Source: Caryophanales bacterium (lineage in GTDB: Bacteria; Bacillota; Bacilli; Exiguobacteriales; Exiguobacteriaceae). Taken from it: a DNA stretch of 64,000 bases. How positions within the stretch are numbered: position 1 is the first letter of the stretch; each line of letters opens with the position of its first letter. Made by a program: the position numbers and the translations under genes. Location of the stretch: positions 1 through 64,000 of the forward strand of contig CABIYO010000002.1 of assembly GCA_902362975.1 (NCBI GenBank). The letters are read 5' to 3'. The notes beneath the pieces were generated by a model. The model was not told where the DNA came from, did no database searches, and saw only the letters and a list, made by a program, of their open reading frames with translations. This document shows positions 26,443 to 34,767 of this stretch, in pieces.

Positions 26443-27348
26443 TCAATCCCCCACTGTATATTCTAAAAAGTCCGTCGCAACGAGACTCGATGGAAAATCC
26501 GACACGACTTCTTGAACAAATTCTTCCTCACGTCCGACATAGCGCGCTGAGATGTGTGTCACAATCAGCTTACCGACGGCGCACGCATTCGCTAGCGCGG
26601 TCGCTTCACGTGTCGTCGAATGACCATACTTCCGAGCGAGCGCTTGTTCCGCCTCCATAAACGTCGCCTCGTGAACGAGGAGGTCCGCTCCATCCGCCAA
26701 CTTTCGCGCGTTCTCACAAGGGATTGTATCTCCTAAAATCGCTACGATTTTTCCCGGAATCGGTTCAGTGACGTATTCTTTAGAGTCGTACCATTTTCCT
26801 TCAAATTCAAATCGGTCTGATTCTTTGATGGTTCGATAAATCGGTCCACTTGGAATGCCGAGTTCTCTTACAAGATCGACGCGTAACATGCCCGGTTTTT
26901 CTGGACCCTCGATTCGGAAACCGAATGAAGGGAAGCGATGCTCTAATTTTCGCACAGTGACGAGATGGTCGTCTTGTATGAATGTGTCCCCGTCCGAGTA
27001 CTCGATCACGGTCAGCTCGTATCCTAGATGTGATCCTGTGACACGCAAAGTAGCTTCAAGCCATTTTTTCAATCCTTTTGGTCCATAGACAGTCAAGGGG
27101 GCGGTTCCATCAAGTGCCGAACGAGTCGATAAGAATCCGGGCAATCCGAAGACATGGTCACCATGAAGATGCGTCACCCATACCGCTGTCACTTTTCTCG
27201 GTTTGATTTTCGTATAGAGCATTTGGTGTTGCGTGCCCTCGCCACAATCAATCAGCCAGGTCACGTTCGATAAATCGAGTGCAAGCCCCGATACGTTGCG
27301 CTGTTTCGAAGGCATTCCCGACCCAGTTCCTAAAAACTGTAACTTCAT
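26443..27348 (-). CDS. rnz: Ribonuclease Z (tRNA 3' processing endonuclease)
   Basis: 301 residues, MBL fold. Starts with MKLQFLGTGSGMPSKQRNVSGLAL, the RNase Z N-terminus. Zinc motif THLHGDHVFGLPG at about 62-74, later ILGDTIPC (Asp) and VTHISARY (His), plus GHSTTREA typical of the family. Removes 3' trailers from tRNA precursors. First gene of the run leading to the ECF transporter. Confidence 0.93.
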   Translation of the reverse strand: MKLQFLGTGSGMPSKQRNVSGLALDLSNVTWLIDCGEGTQHQMLYTKIKPRKVTAVWVTHLHGDHVFGLPGFLSTRSALDGTAPLTVYGPKGLKKWLEATLRVTGSHLGYELTVIEYSDGDTFIQDDHLVTVRKLEHRFPSFGFRIEGPEKPGMLRVDLVRELGIPSGPIYRTIKESDRFEFEGKWYDSKEYVTEPIPGKIVAILGDTIPCENARKLADGADLLVHEATFMEAEQALARKYGHSTTREATALANACAVGKLIVTHISARYVGREEEFVQEVVSDFPSSLVATDFLEYTVGD

Positions 27349-27421
27349 AAATATTTAAGTCCTTTCTTCAAGCCGTTCCATGCTATACTTGACATAATCG
27401 CTGAAAAGGATGTGATTTGTG

Positions 27422-27595
27422 ATGACCAAGGCAGAACAACCCGAATCGATTTATGAGACGATTCGAGAACGCGCAGCTTTGATGAATCGCTTGCAAAAAC
27501 AGGAACAAGGCACCTCTATCCGCATTCACGACATAGCGATCGAACTTCATTGCACGGACGAGTTGATTTTAGAATCACTGGAGTTCGCAGCCTAA
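27422..27595 (+). CDS. Small conserved-looking hypothetical protein
   Basis: 57 residues, too short for the usual size cut-offs. ATG 27422 lies about ten bases after AAAGGATG. The protein is soluble and mostly helical: residues about 6-30 (ESIYETIRERAALMNRLQK) then a short C-terminal IHDIAIELHCTDELILES. Divergent from rnz and followed by a terminator, which supports a real transcription unit. No family recognised. Confidence 0.55.
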   Translation: MTKAEQPESIYETIRERAALMNRLQKQEQGTSIRIHDIAIELHCTDELILESLEFAA

Positions 27596-27613
27596 CGAGT
27601 ACGAACACATACG

Positions 27614-27643
27614 AAGAGCCGACGAATGGTCGGCTCTTTTTTT
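27614..27643 (+). terminator. Terminator after the 57-residue gene
   Basis: AAGAGCCGAC (27614-27623) pairs with GTCGGCTCTT (27629-27638), followed by seven T's. Confidence 0.85.
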
Positions 27644-28769
27644 ATTGCTTAGGCGATGCGACTTCTTCGACGATTGTCACGACATATTCGACGAGTTTAT
27701 ACAACTCTTCAAGTGGCATCCGTTCATTCGTCGTATGAATCTCTTCATAGCCTACAGCCAAGTTGACTGTCGGGATTCCCCCACCGGCGATGATGTTCGC
27801 ATCCGAACCGCCTCCTGAGTGTAAGATTCGAGTCGGACGTCCGATTGTCTGAGCCGCACGTTTCGCCACCTCAACGACTTCGTCGCCTTCTTCAAACTTG
27901 AATCCAGGATACATGATGTCGATGTCCACTTCGGCACGACCACCGAACGACTCAGCGACCTCGATGTACGCTCGTTTCATCGTTTCTGCCTGCTTCTCCA
28001 TCTTCTCATGGATGAGCGAACGGGCCTCAGCAAGAACTTCGACATAGTCACACACGATGTTTGTCGCGCGGCCCCCTTCAAAGCGTCCAATGTTGGCCGT
28101 CGTTTCTTCATCGATACGACCGAGCGGCATCTTCGCAATCGCTTTCGCTGCGATTTGAATCGCCGAGATTCCTTTTTCCGGTGCGACACCAGCATGAGCC
28201 GTCTTCCCGTAAATCTTCGCGTTCACTTTTGCTTGTGTCGGAGCGGCGACAATGATGTCTCCAACTGGTCCATCCGAATCAAGGGCAAAACCGAACTTCG
28301 CATCGATTTTCGATAAATCCAATACTTTCGCACCGACGAGACCTGATTCTTCCCCGACCGTGATCACGAACTGGATTTGACCGTGTGGAATTTGCTTTTC
28401 TTTCAATACACGCACGAGTTCGATCATCGCCGTGAGACCCGTCTTATCGTCTGCCCCGAGAATCGTCGTACCATCCGTGACGACATATCCGTCTTTGATG
28501 CTCGTCTTGATTCCTTTACCTGGAGTGACCGTATCCATGTGAGCCGTAAAGTAAATCGGATCAACATTTTCTTTCGTTGCAGGCAACGTGATGATCAAGT
28601 TGTTACCAGAGTGTGCCGTCTTCGTTGATGCATCGTCCTCATAGACGTCGCAGCCAAGCTCTGTGAATACACCTTTCAAATGTTCACAGATGACCGCTTC
28701 TTCCTTCGTTTCTGAATCGATGCCGACCAATCCTAAAAATGTGTCGAGCACGCGTTTCTCGTTTACCAT
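27642..28769 (-). CDS. yqjE: M20-family peptidase, tripeptidase-like (YqjE-like)
   Basis: 375 residues. Dimetal peptidase: first metal His-Asp in FTAHMDTVTPG, bridging Asp in LGADDKTGL, Glu pair in TVGEESGL, Asp in ALDSDGPV, and a lid domain (about 190-290) with GKTAHAG. The last metal His lies near YEEIHTTNERM. This is the PepT/YqjE pattern; the exact peptide substrate is unknown. Start 28769 is set by GGAGGG nine bases upstream. Confidence 0.87.
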   Translation of the reverse strand: MVNEKRVLDTFLGLVGIDSETKEEAVICEHLKGVFTELGCDVYEDDASTKTAHSGNNLIITLPATKENVDPIYFTAHMDTVTPGKGIKTSIKDGYVVTDGTTILGADDKTGLTAMIELVRVLKEKQIPHGQIQFVITVGEESGLVGAKVLDLSKIDAKFGFALDSDGPVGDIIVAAPTQAKVNAKIYGKTAHAGVAPEKGISAIQIAAKAIAKMPLGRIDEETTANIGRFEGGRATNIVCDYVEVLAEARSLIHEKMEKQAETMKRAYIEVAESFGGRAEVDIDIMYPGFKFEEGDEVVEVAKRAAQTIGRPTRILHSGGGSDANIIAGGGIPTVNLAVGYEEIHTTNERMPLEELYKLVEYVVTIVEEVASPKQ

Positions 28770-28803
28770 AAACAACATCCCTCCATCCAAACATTTCTTG
28801 ACC

Positions 28804-28833
28804 ATTATATCAAACTCCCCTGGATTGCACGAA
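28804..28833 (-). promoter_or_regulatory. Putative promoter of yqjE
   Basis: TATAAT on the minus strand at 28804-28809 with a weak TTCGTG (28828-28833) 18 bases upstream. The -10 is perfect, the -35 poor. Confidence 0.45.
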
Positions 28834-28882
28834 TCTTTTCCATTCTGTACAATGATGGCAAACACGTATATGGAGGCAGACC

Positions 28883-28993
28883 ATGAAGAAAAAACAGAAA
28901 AGACGACAACGCATCATTCAAATCGGCGTCGTCGTCATCGTCTCAATCTTTTTAATCAGCACGTTTCTCTCGAGCATGACCATGTTCTTTTAA
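28883..28993 (+). CDS. Tiny basic/hydrophobic membrane peptide (Prli42-like)
   Basis: 36 residues: a highly basic N-terminus (MKKKQKRRQR), one transmembrane helix (about 11-31, IIQIGVVVIVSIFLISTFLS) and a short end. GGAGG lies six bases before the ATG. In size and layout it resembles Prli42, the membrane anchor of the stressosome in Listeria and other Firmicutes, but I cannot confirm this without alignment. Its last 42 bases overlap the convergent end of yqjA. Confidence 0.6.
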   Translation: MKKKQKRRQRIIQIGVVVIVSIFLISTFLSSMTMFF

Positions 28994-29941
28994 GAGCAAG
29001 ATGTATCGCTCCTTCAAGATCAAGTAACGTTTAACATCAGATAAAATATTTAATAAGGATGAGCGTACCTCGAATTCCTCACGCGTCGTGGGGAGGGGTA
29101 CGTTTTTTCGATAATGCTCAATCATCTCTTCAAGCTCCTGTAGAAAGACGGAGGCATCGGCCTGCTCGTTCACATGGTCCCCGACTCGACGTAAGAACGT
29201 CGCGACCGGTTTCGCTTCATTGACGACCATCGTGATTTCTCTGGCGTTATCCGCGATTCGTTTGAGAATATCATACTGCCGTTCACGCATCCGGAAGTAT
29301 AGATAGTCCATGTCTTCATTCCGCTTTCCGATTGAGTTTCCCATACGGCGAAGGGCTAAATCTTTCCCCTCTTTTAGATAGTCCCGTGTCTTGATGAGCA
29401 TCATCGAGTGGTTGTTATAGACGCCCGTCTCGACACAGGCCGCCACGTCATAAAACAGCACTGCGAGCGAGCGGTCGATATTCTCTTTAATCCGTTCAAT
29501 CTCACGGTCAAGCGTCGGCATGTACATATTGACGACGAGCCCGACACCGACACCAATCGCAATGAGCAATAGTTCATTGATAAATAACTCCAGTGTAAAC
29601 TGTGCCTCGGTGTAAAGATGGGTCAAGATGACGACACTCGTAATGAACCCGTCTTGCAGTTTCAATTGTTGTACAAGTGGGATGAAGATGACAAAATAAA
29701 GTGTGAGCGTCACCGGTGAATAGCCGAGTAGCGTGAACATCACAGCACCCATGCCGATGGCGAGAAGACTTGCCATGACTCGTTCATAGGAGGCGCGAAT
29801 CGATTTTTTGCGCGTCTCCTGAATACTCAAAATGGCAATAATGGCTGCAAACACAAAATAATCGAGATGAATCGTTTCGGAAATGAGCATTGCGATACCT
29901 GCTGCGACCGCGGTTTTTAACGTCCGCGTTCCAATTTTCAT
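28952..29941 (-). CDS. yqjA: Aromatic acid exporter family membrane protein (YqjA-like)
   Basis: 329 residues. Four to six N-terminal membrane helices (about 8-140) with QETRKKSIRASYERV between helices two and three, then a long cytoplasmic helical domain rich in Arg/Glu (about 145-329, including FLRRVGDHVNEQAD). This is the ArAE_1/FUSC-like layout of the B. subtilis YqjA family. Start 29941 follows AAGGGGGA. Located near yqjE, as in Bacillus. Transport substrate unknown. Confidence 0.8.
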   Translation of the reverse strand: MKIGTRTLKTAVAAGIAMLISETIHLDYFVFAAIIAILSIQETRKKSIRASYERVMASLLAIGMGAVMFTLLGYSPVTLTLYFVIFIPLVQQLKLQDGFITSVVILTHLYTEAQFTLELFINELLLIAIGVGVGLVVNMYMPTLDREIERIKENIDRSLAVLFYDVAACVETGVYNNHSMMLIKTRDYLKEGKDLALRRMGNSIGKRNEDMDYLYFRMRERQYDILKRIADNAREITMVVNEAKPVATFLRRVGDHVNEQADASVFLQELEEMIEHYRKNVPLPTTREEFEVRSSLLNILSDVKRYLILKERYILLLKEHGHAREKRAD

Positions 29942-30018
29942 AATGTTTTCCCCCTTTTCCATCAAATTGTTGACTAAATCAACTCGTTTGGCAATTTAAA
30001 AGTTTGGAAGTGATTCGA

Positions 30019-31089
30019 TTGAAGCGAAAGAAAAGACTTAAGGTTTGGCCGATGATTGCGACACTCAGTCTCGCCATCGCAGCCTTTTTATGGATTCAAA
30101 CTTCCCGTGAAGATACCTATACCGTCGAAACTGTCACGAATGGCGACCGAGTCACAAGGTCGTTCGAATCTCTCGCAGAAGCAAAACGATACATGACGGC
30201 CGGTAAGAACCGGACGTTATTCTCCCCATCCGGAGAAGTACTCGATTTTACCGGTACGGGAGTCGTCGTCACTCCGAGTAATGCCATCACAAACTTATAT
30301 AAAGATGCATCATTCAAAACGCGACAATCCTATGTCGCTGGCGGCACGAGACTTCAACTACTTGAACGTGGAGACGACCATCTCAAAGTACGAATCTCCG
30401 GGGCAGATGTATATGTCAAACCGGATCAAATGGTGTTATTCCCTGAAGCGGTTGTGAAGAGACGTGGATATTACGAGATTCGGGATGGTGACGTCTACCA
30501 TACGGTGGAAGCGAACGCGAACCTCGCTGGTACGTTCCTTGTAGGCCCGACCGAGAAACGCTCGGATGACCGTTTTTACACAGAACGTGTCCAAGACGTC
30601 TTTGATTCTCCTTATCAATTTGCATCGATTCGGACGTCGTCTCCATATTCAGCTGAAGAATTCGATCAATATTTAACGTCGATCGATTCACCGCTCGCTG
30701 GGGAAGGAAATTCCTTCAAACGGGCAGAAAAAACGTATAACATCAATGCCTTATTCCTGCTGGCGGTCGCCGGGCATGAGTCCCGATTTGGAACGTCCGA
30801 TATCGCTCGAGACAAGCGGAACCTATTTGGGTTCCGCGCGACAGATGACGACCCGAGCGGGAATGCGACATCCTTTAAAACAATTGACGACAGTGTACAA
30901 GCTGCTGCTGAATTGTTTGCGACTAAATATGTCACAGGGCCATACGCTCGTGGCGATTATCCCGGGAACAAGCAGGAAGGCATCAATATCTTCTATGCCT
31001 CCGACCCATACTGGGGCGAGAAAGTTGCTGGTACAATGTACACGATTGACCGTGAACTCGGTTTGAAGTACTTGAAAAAAATTCAATGA
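30019..31089 (+). CDS. Membrane-anchored glucosaminidase (peptidoglycan hydrolase)
   Basis: 356 residues from TTG 30019, chosen because GGAAGTG lies six bases before it. KRKKR then a single N-terminal helix (WPMIATLSLAIAAFLWI) forms a signal anchor. An SH3-like segment spans about 85-140 (KTRQSYVAGGTRLQLLER). The C-terminal 150 residues are a Glucosaminidase/mannosyl-glycoprotein domain: FLLAVAGHESRFGTS with catalytic Glu, KRNLFGFRA, and GINIFYASDPYWGEKVAGTMY. It cleaves N-acetylglucosaminyl bonds in cell-wall glycan. Confidence 0.88.
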   Translation: MKRKKRLKVWPMIATLSLAIAAFLWIQTSREDTYTVETVTNGDRVTRSFESLAEAKRYMTAGKNRTLFSPSGEVLDFTGTGVVVTPSNAITNLYKDASFKTRQSYVAGGTRLQLLERGDDHLKVRISGADVYVKPDQMVLFPEAVVKRRGYYEIRDGDVYHTVEANANLAGTFLVGPTEKRSDDRFYTERVQDVFDSPYQFASIRTSSPYSAEEFDQYLTSIDSPLAGEGNSFKRAEKTYNINALFLLAVAGHESRFGTSDIARDKRNLFGFRATDDDPSGNATSFKTIDDSVQAAAELFATKYVTGPYARGDYPGNKQEGINIFYASDPYWGEKVAGTMYTIDRELGLKYLKKIQ

Positions 31090-31090
31090 A

Positions 31091-31122
31091 AAGCAGCCCG
31101 GCTCATACGAGTCGGGCTGCTT
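31091..31122 (+). terminator. Hairpin after the glucosaminidase gene
   Basis: A 14-bp stem of AAGCAGCCCGGCTC with its complement (one G-T pair) around a 4-base loop. The T run is absent, so terminator strength is uncertain. Confidence 0.5.
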
Positions 31123-31213
31123 GACGTCTGTATACGTTTCAGGACAAAGGAATGATTCAATATGAATCAACATCTTATTGAAGGATTTTCACATCACAAG
31201 ACGAATAGTATAA

Positions 31214-31229
31214 ATGAACGACCATTCAT
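31214..31229. promoter_or_regulatory. Candidate FadR-type operator upstream of the fadH-like gene
   Basis: ATGAACGACCATTCAT is a near-palindrome (six of seven pairs matched around a central AC) that resembles the TGAATGA...TCATTCA site of Bacillus TetR-type FadR. It overlaps a -10-like TATAAA at 31209-31214 and lies 18 bases before the gene. FadR repression is relieved by long-chain acyl-CoA in Bacillus; application here is inferred. Confidence 0.55.
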
Positions 31230-31247
31230 TTTTGAGGGGGAATTAAG

Positions 31248-32012
31248 ATGAAAACGATTTGGATTACCGGGGGATCGTCCGGCATGGGGAAAGCGATGGC
31301 ATTAAAATTTAAACAGGAAGGATGGAACGTCGCTATCAGCGGTCGAAACGAGGAACGGCTACTTGAAGCGATGAACGAATTGAATTCAATCGACGCAGGT
31401 CAGGCGATGAGTGTGCAACATGACGTTCGTGACTATGAAGGATGCGCGAAAGCACTGGCTGACATCGTATCCGCTTATGGACCTGTACACGCACTCGTCA
31501 ACAATGCTGCCGGAAATTTTGTGTGTCCGACCCTTGATTTATCTCCTAATGGTTGGGCAAGTGTCATCGACATCGTCTTGAACGGGACATTCAACTGCAC
31601 CCATGTTCTCGGAAAACATTGGGAAGCAGATGAAATCCGTGGCGGCTCAATCATTAATATGGTCGCCTCATATGCATGGCAGGCAGGACCTGGTGTTGCA
31701 CCGAGTGCGGCAGCGAAAGCCGGTGTACTCAATTTAACGAGAACGCTCGCAGTTGAATGGGGCTATCAATTCGGCGCGCGGGTCAATGCCATCAGTCCTG
31801 GACCGATTGAACGGACAGGTGGCGCTGATAAGCTCGTATCCCATGTGAAGGAAGTAGAGCGCATTCGCCGTAATGTCCCGCTCGGACGTTTTGGGACACC
31901 TGAAGAAATCGCGGACCTCGCTTACTGGATGGCATCAGACGAGATGCGCTATTTGAACGGAGATTGTATTTCATTAGACGGCGGACATTGGCTCAACAAA
32001 CATCCATTCTAA
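31248..32012 (+). CDS. fadH: 2,4-dienoyl-CoA reductase-like SDR
   Basis: 254 residues. SDR motifs TGGSSGMG, NNAAGNFV (the NNAAGNF form is typical of dienoyl-CoA reductases), Ser/Lys catalytic region NMVASYAWQAGPGVAPSAAAKAG with Lys but the usual Tyr displaced, and ISPGPIERTGGADKL. The C-terminus ends in LDGGHWL. This branch removes a double bond of unsaturated acyl-CoA during beta-oxidation. The FadR-like site upstream supports the lipid role. Strong GAGGGGG before the ATG. Confidence 0.8.
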   Translation: MKTIWITGGSSGMGKAMALKFKQEGWNVAISGRNEERLLEAMNELNSIDAGQAMSVQHDVRDYEGCAKALADIVSAYGPVHALVNNAAGNFVCPTLDLSPNGWASVIDIVLNGTFNCTHVLGKHWEADEIRGGSIINMVASYAWQAGPGVAPSAAAKAGVLNLTRTLAVEWGYQFGARVNAISPGPIERTGGADKLVSHVKEVERIRRNVPLGRFGTPEEIADLAYWMASDEMRYLNGDCISLDGGHWLNKHPF

Positions 32013-32014
32013 TC

Positions 32015-32047
32015 AAAAGACGACCGAATGTACTCGGTCGTCCTTTT
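32015..32047. terminator. Bidirectional terminator after fadH
   Basis: AAAAGACGACCGA pairs with TCGGTCGTCCTTTT (one mismatch), around ATGTAC. The convergent HD gene ends here. Confidence 0.8.
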
Positions 32048-32621
32048 ATATGTCCACCCCATCCCATTCTTCATGAAACTGTTCTAGGAACTGCTGCATG
32101 AAAGCATGACGTGACATCGCTAGTTGTTTTGCTTTTGCGGTATGCATCATCGACGCTAACATCAATAACTTATCTTGAAAATGTTGAATCGCACTATCCT
32201 CTGACAAATCAAGAGGTGTACCGCGAGAACCCGCGAACTGGAACGTTCGTGCAATCCCGATGGCCCCCATCGCATCAAGACGGTCGGCATCTTGCAAGAT
32301 TTCACTTTCCCGGGTCGTCGGCATCTTGCCTTTTGAGAAGGAAACCTCATCAATCACCGTCATCACCAAATCCACTTGCTCTTCAGTGATGTCAATTGAG
32401 GACAGATGTTGTTTGACGAGACCGTTCGGACGACCGAGCTTATGATCTTCCACGTCGTGTAAATATGCCGATAGGAGGAGAACCGTCCGATTGACCGGTT
32501 CATCCTCCATTAAACGTTCCACTAGTCGGACGACACGCGTAATGTGGGCGACGTCATGACCCGACGCATCATCTGCATGAATTGTTCCGATGAACTCTCG
32601 CGTCGCTTGAATCACGTCCAT
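32046..32621 (-). CDS. HD-domain phosphohydrolase
   Basis: 191 residues, all helical. HD metal ligands: ASGHDVAHITRVV (His-Asp), then LLSAYLHDVEDHK (the HD pair) and DADRLDAMGAIG (Asp). This is the pattern of YedJ/YpgQ-type pyrophosphohydrolases acting on nucleotides. Two bases downstream of the UPF0173 gene, so co-transcribed. ATG 32621 lacks a strong ribosome site, consistent with coupling. Confidence 0.82.
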   Translation of the reverse strand: MDVIQATREFIGTIHADDASGHDVAHITRVVRLVERLMEDEPVNRTVLLLSAYLHDVEDHKLGRPNGLVKQHLSSIDITEEQVDLVMTVIDEVSFSKGKMPTTRESEILQDADRLDAMGAIGIARTFQFAGSRGTPLDLSEDSAIQHFQDKLLMLASMMHTAKAKQLAMSRHAFMQQFLEQFHEEWDGVDI

Positions 32622-32623
32622 GC

Positions 32624-33298
32624 TTAAATCTCGATCGTCGTATTCGGTTCAATCAAGAGACCCCGACGGTGCAATTGGTCACAAAACGCCTGAGCATCTT
32701 GTTTAATCGGCGGGAACGTATCAAAGTGAATCGGAACGACACGTTTCGCTTGAAGCCACTGCGCCGCATCTACAGCGTCTGTTGGGCCCATCGTGAAATT
32801 GTCTCCGATTGGAAGGAACGCGACATCGATTTCAAACCGTTCACCGTACATCTTCATATCGGAGAAGAGACTCGTGTCTCCAGCGTGATAGAGCGTCAGT
32901 TCGTTCGTCTCAATGATGAATCCGGCAGGCATCCCCATATAGACCGGTGTATCCCCCATGTCAAAGCTCGAACTGTGGAACGCTTGCGTCATCGTGACGC
33001 GTCCGAACGGAAAGGCATGACCTCCCCCGATGTTCATCCCGTGAACAGAGAAGCCTTTTTTCTCGTAATACGTTGCGAGTTCATGTGTCGCCACAATCGT
33101 CGCACCCGACGATTTCGCAATCAATTCGACATCCTCGATATGATCGAAATGAGCATGTGTGAGCAACAAATAGTCCGGACGTAGTGTAGAAGGGTCTATT
33201 TCCGTATGAGGGTTACTCGTCAAAAATGGATCGATTAACACGTTTACGCCATCAATCTCAAATCCTACAGTCGCATGTCCATAGTACGTGATGTTCAT
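32624..33298 (-). CDS. UPF0173 metal-dependent hydrolase (YtkL-like)
   Basis: 224 residues, MBL fold. Starts MNITYYGHATVGFEIDG with GHA typical of UPF0173. Motif THAHFDHIED, then AFHSSSFD, YHAGDTSLFSDM (bridging Asp) and VPIHFDTFPP (His). Function unknown. AAGGAT precedes the ATG. Confidence 0.87.
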   Translation of the reverse strand: MNITYYGHATVGFEIDGVNVLIDPFLTSNPHTEIDPSTLRPDYLLLTHAHFDHIEDVELIAKSSGATIVATHELATYYEKKGFSVHGMNIGGGHAFPFGRVTMTQAFHSSSFDMGDTPVYMGMPAGFIIETNELTLYHAGDTSLFSDMKMYGERFEIDVAFLPIGDNFTMGPTDAVDAAQWLQAKRVVPIHFDTFPPIKQDAQAFCDQLHRRGLLIEPNTTIEI

Positions 33299-33328
33299 TT
33301 GCTTTCATCCTTCCCATGTGAGATCAGA

Positions 33329-34051
33329 TTATAACACTTTCTCCAAGAAACGTTTCGCCCGGTCTGTTTGCGGATTCAACAACAGGTCAGCCGGTTTTCC
33401 TTCTTCCATGAGAATCCCTTCATCCAGGAAGAGGACGCGGTCTGCCACTTCACGGGCGAAGCCCATTTCGTGTGTGACGACGACCATCGTCATTCCCGTT
33501 TCGGCCAACCCTTTCATAACGTCGAGTACTTCATTGACCATCTCAGGGTCAAGTGCCGATGTCGGTTCATCGAACAACATGACGTTCGGTTCCATCGCTA
33601 AGGCACGCGCGATGGCGACACGCTGTTTTTGTCCACCCGAGAGTTGGCTCGGATAGGCATCGATTTTTTCAGAAAGGCCGACACGTTCGAGTAATTTCTT
33701 CGCACGTTCCAGTGCTTCCGCCTTGCTGACTTTTAAGACGTTGATTGGTGCATACGTCAAATTCTCCAATACGCTCATATGAGGGAACAAGTTGAACTGT
33801 TGGAATACCATCCCGATGTTTTGACGCGCCTTCGCGACGTTCGCCCCTTTTTTCGTGAGCTCGAATCCGTCGACACTGACCGTCCCGCTCGTCGGAATCT
33901 CAAGCATGTTCAAACAGCGTAGAAATGTCGATTTACCAGACCCGGACGGTCCGATGACAGCAACCACTTCACCACGCTCGATCGTCGTCGTGATTCCTTT
34001 TAACACTTCTAAGTCACCAAATTGTTTGTGTAGGTCTTTTACTTCGATCAT
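33329..34051 (-). CDS. Polar amino acid ABC transporter ATPase (GlnQ/ArtM-type)
   Basis: 240 residues. Walker [11 protein letters not shown]-loop [10 protein letters not shown], signature [15 protein letters not shown], Walker [13 protein letters not shown], switch His in [13 protein letters not shown]. All catalytic motifs intact. The start overlaps the stop of the permease by four bases. Energises uptake of an amino acid, possibly glutamine, arginine or cystine. Confidence 0.93.
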   Translation of the reverse strand: MIEVKDLHKQFGDLEVLKGITTTIERGEVVAVIGPSGSGKSTFLRCLNMLEIPTSGTVSVDGFELTKKGANVAKARQNIGMVFQQFNLFPHMSVLENLTYAPINVLKVSKAEALERAKKLLERVGLSEKIDAYPSQLSGGQKQRVAIARALAMEPNVMLFDEPTSALDPEMVNEVLDVMKGLAETGMTMVVVTHEMGFAREVADRVLFLDEGILMEEGKPADLLLNPQTDRAKRFLEKVL

Positions 34052-34707
34052 CTTCCATCACTCTTTCTTAACCGTTTTTCTAGACGTTGTCCAAGATACG
34101 TCAAGATCATCACTATCGTAAAGTATATCACACCAGCGAATAGAAGCGGTTCGAAGTAGATTGCCTTCTGCCCACCGACGATTTGCGCACGACGCATGAT
34201 ATCGAGCACCCCGACCGTCGAGACGAGGGCAGACTCTTTCGTTAACGTGATCATCTCGTTCACAAGAGCAGGCAAGATGTTCTTGAACGCCTGTGGCAAG
34301 ATGATGGAACGTAACTGTTTGACATACGGGACACCAAGAGCATCCGAAGCCTCCCACTGTCCTTTATCTACTGCTTGGATACCCGCTCGAATAATCTCTG
34401 AAATATACGCCCCCGAATTGAGCGAGAAGGCGATGACCGCTGACTGGTACGGTGTCGTGATATATCCCGTCAGTTGCGGCAATCCGAAGTGGATGATGGC
34501 GAGTTGCAAAATGAGTGGCGTCCCACGGAACACCGCCGTATAAGCATGCCCGATAAAGTTAATCAGGCGATTCGGGACAATTTTTAATGTAGCGACAACA
34601 ATCCCAAGTGAGATCCCAATCAATGCCGAGACGATTACCACTTGGAACATGACTGGAATCCCTTCAAGTATATAAGGGATCGAATCATAAATCCGGCTAA
34701 AATCCAT
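34048..34707 (-). CDS. Polar amino acid ABC transporter permease
   Basis: 219 residues, HisM/GlnP-type. Five membrane helices; the ABC loop region is [30 protein letters not shown] (EAA motif). [18 protein letters not shown] is a typical His/Glu/Gln permease feature. AGGAGG precedes the start. Downstream of a mid-operon terminator hairpin, so likely expressed less than the binding protein. Confidence 0.93.
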   Translation of the reverse strand: MDFSRIYDSIPYILEGIPVMFQVVIVSALIGISLGIVVATLKIVPNRLINFIGHAYTAVFRGTPLILQLAIIHFGLPQLTGYITTPYQSAVIAFSLNSGAYISEIIRAGIQAVDKGQWEASDALGVPYVKQLRSIILPQAFKNILPALVNEMITLTKESALVSTVGVLDIMRRAQIVGGQKAIYFEPLLFAGVIYFTIVMILTYLGQRLEKRLRKSDGR

Positions 34708-34721
34708 AGTGAGTTCCTCCT

Positions 34722-34757
34722 AAAAAAAGGCTGACCGATTCATCTTCAGTCAGCCTC
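34722..34757 (-). terminator. Intra-operon terminator between binding protein and permease
   Basis: On the minus strand GGCTGAC (34749-34755) pairs with GTCAGCC (34729-34735), then seven T's. Likely attenuates expression downstream. Confidence 0.75.
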
Positions 34758-34767
34758 GCACGATTCA

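Noticed and set aside
26442-27421. Cobalamin riboswitch ahead of the ECF operon
   Set aside because: The lipoprotein and ECF genes follow rnz without a gap; the short leader before rnz shows no riboswitch fold.
32669-33184. 171-residue plus-strand open frame
   Set aside because: Antisense to the UPF0173 gene, which has clear metal motifs.
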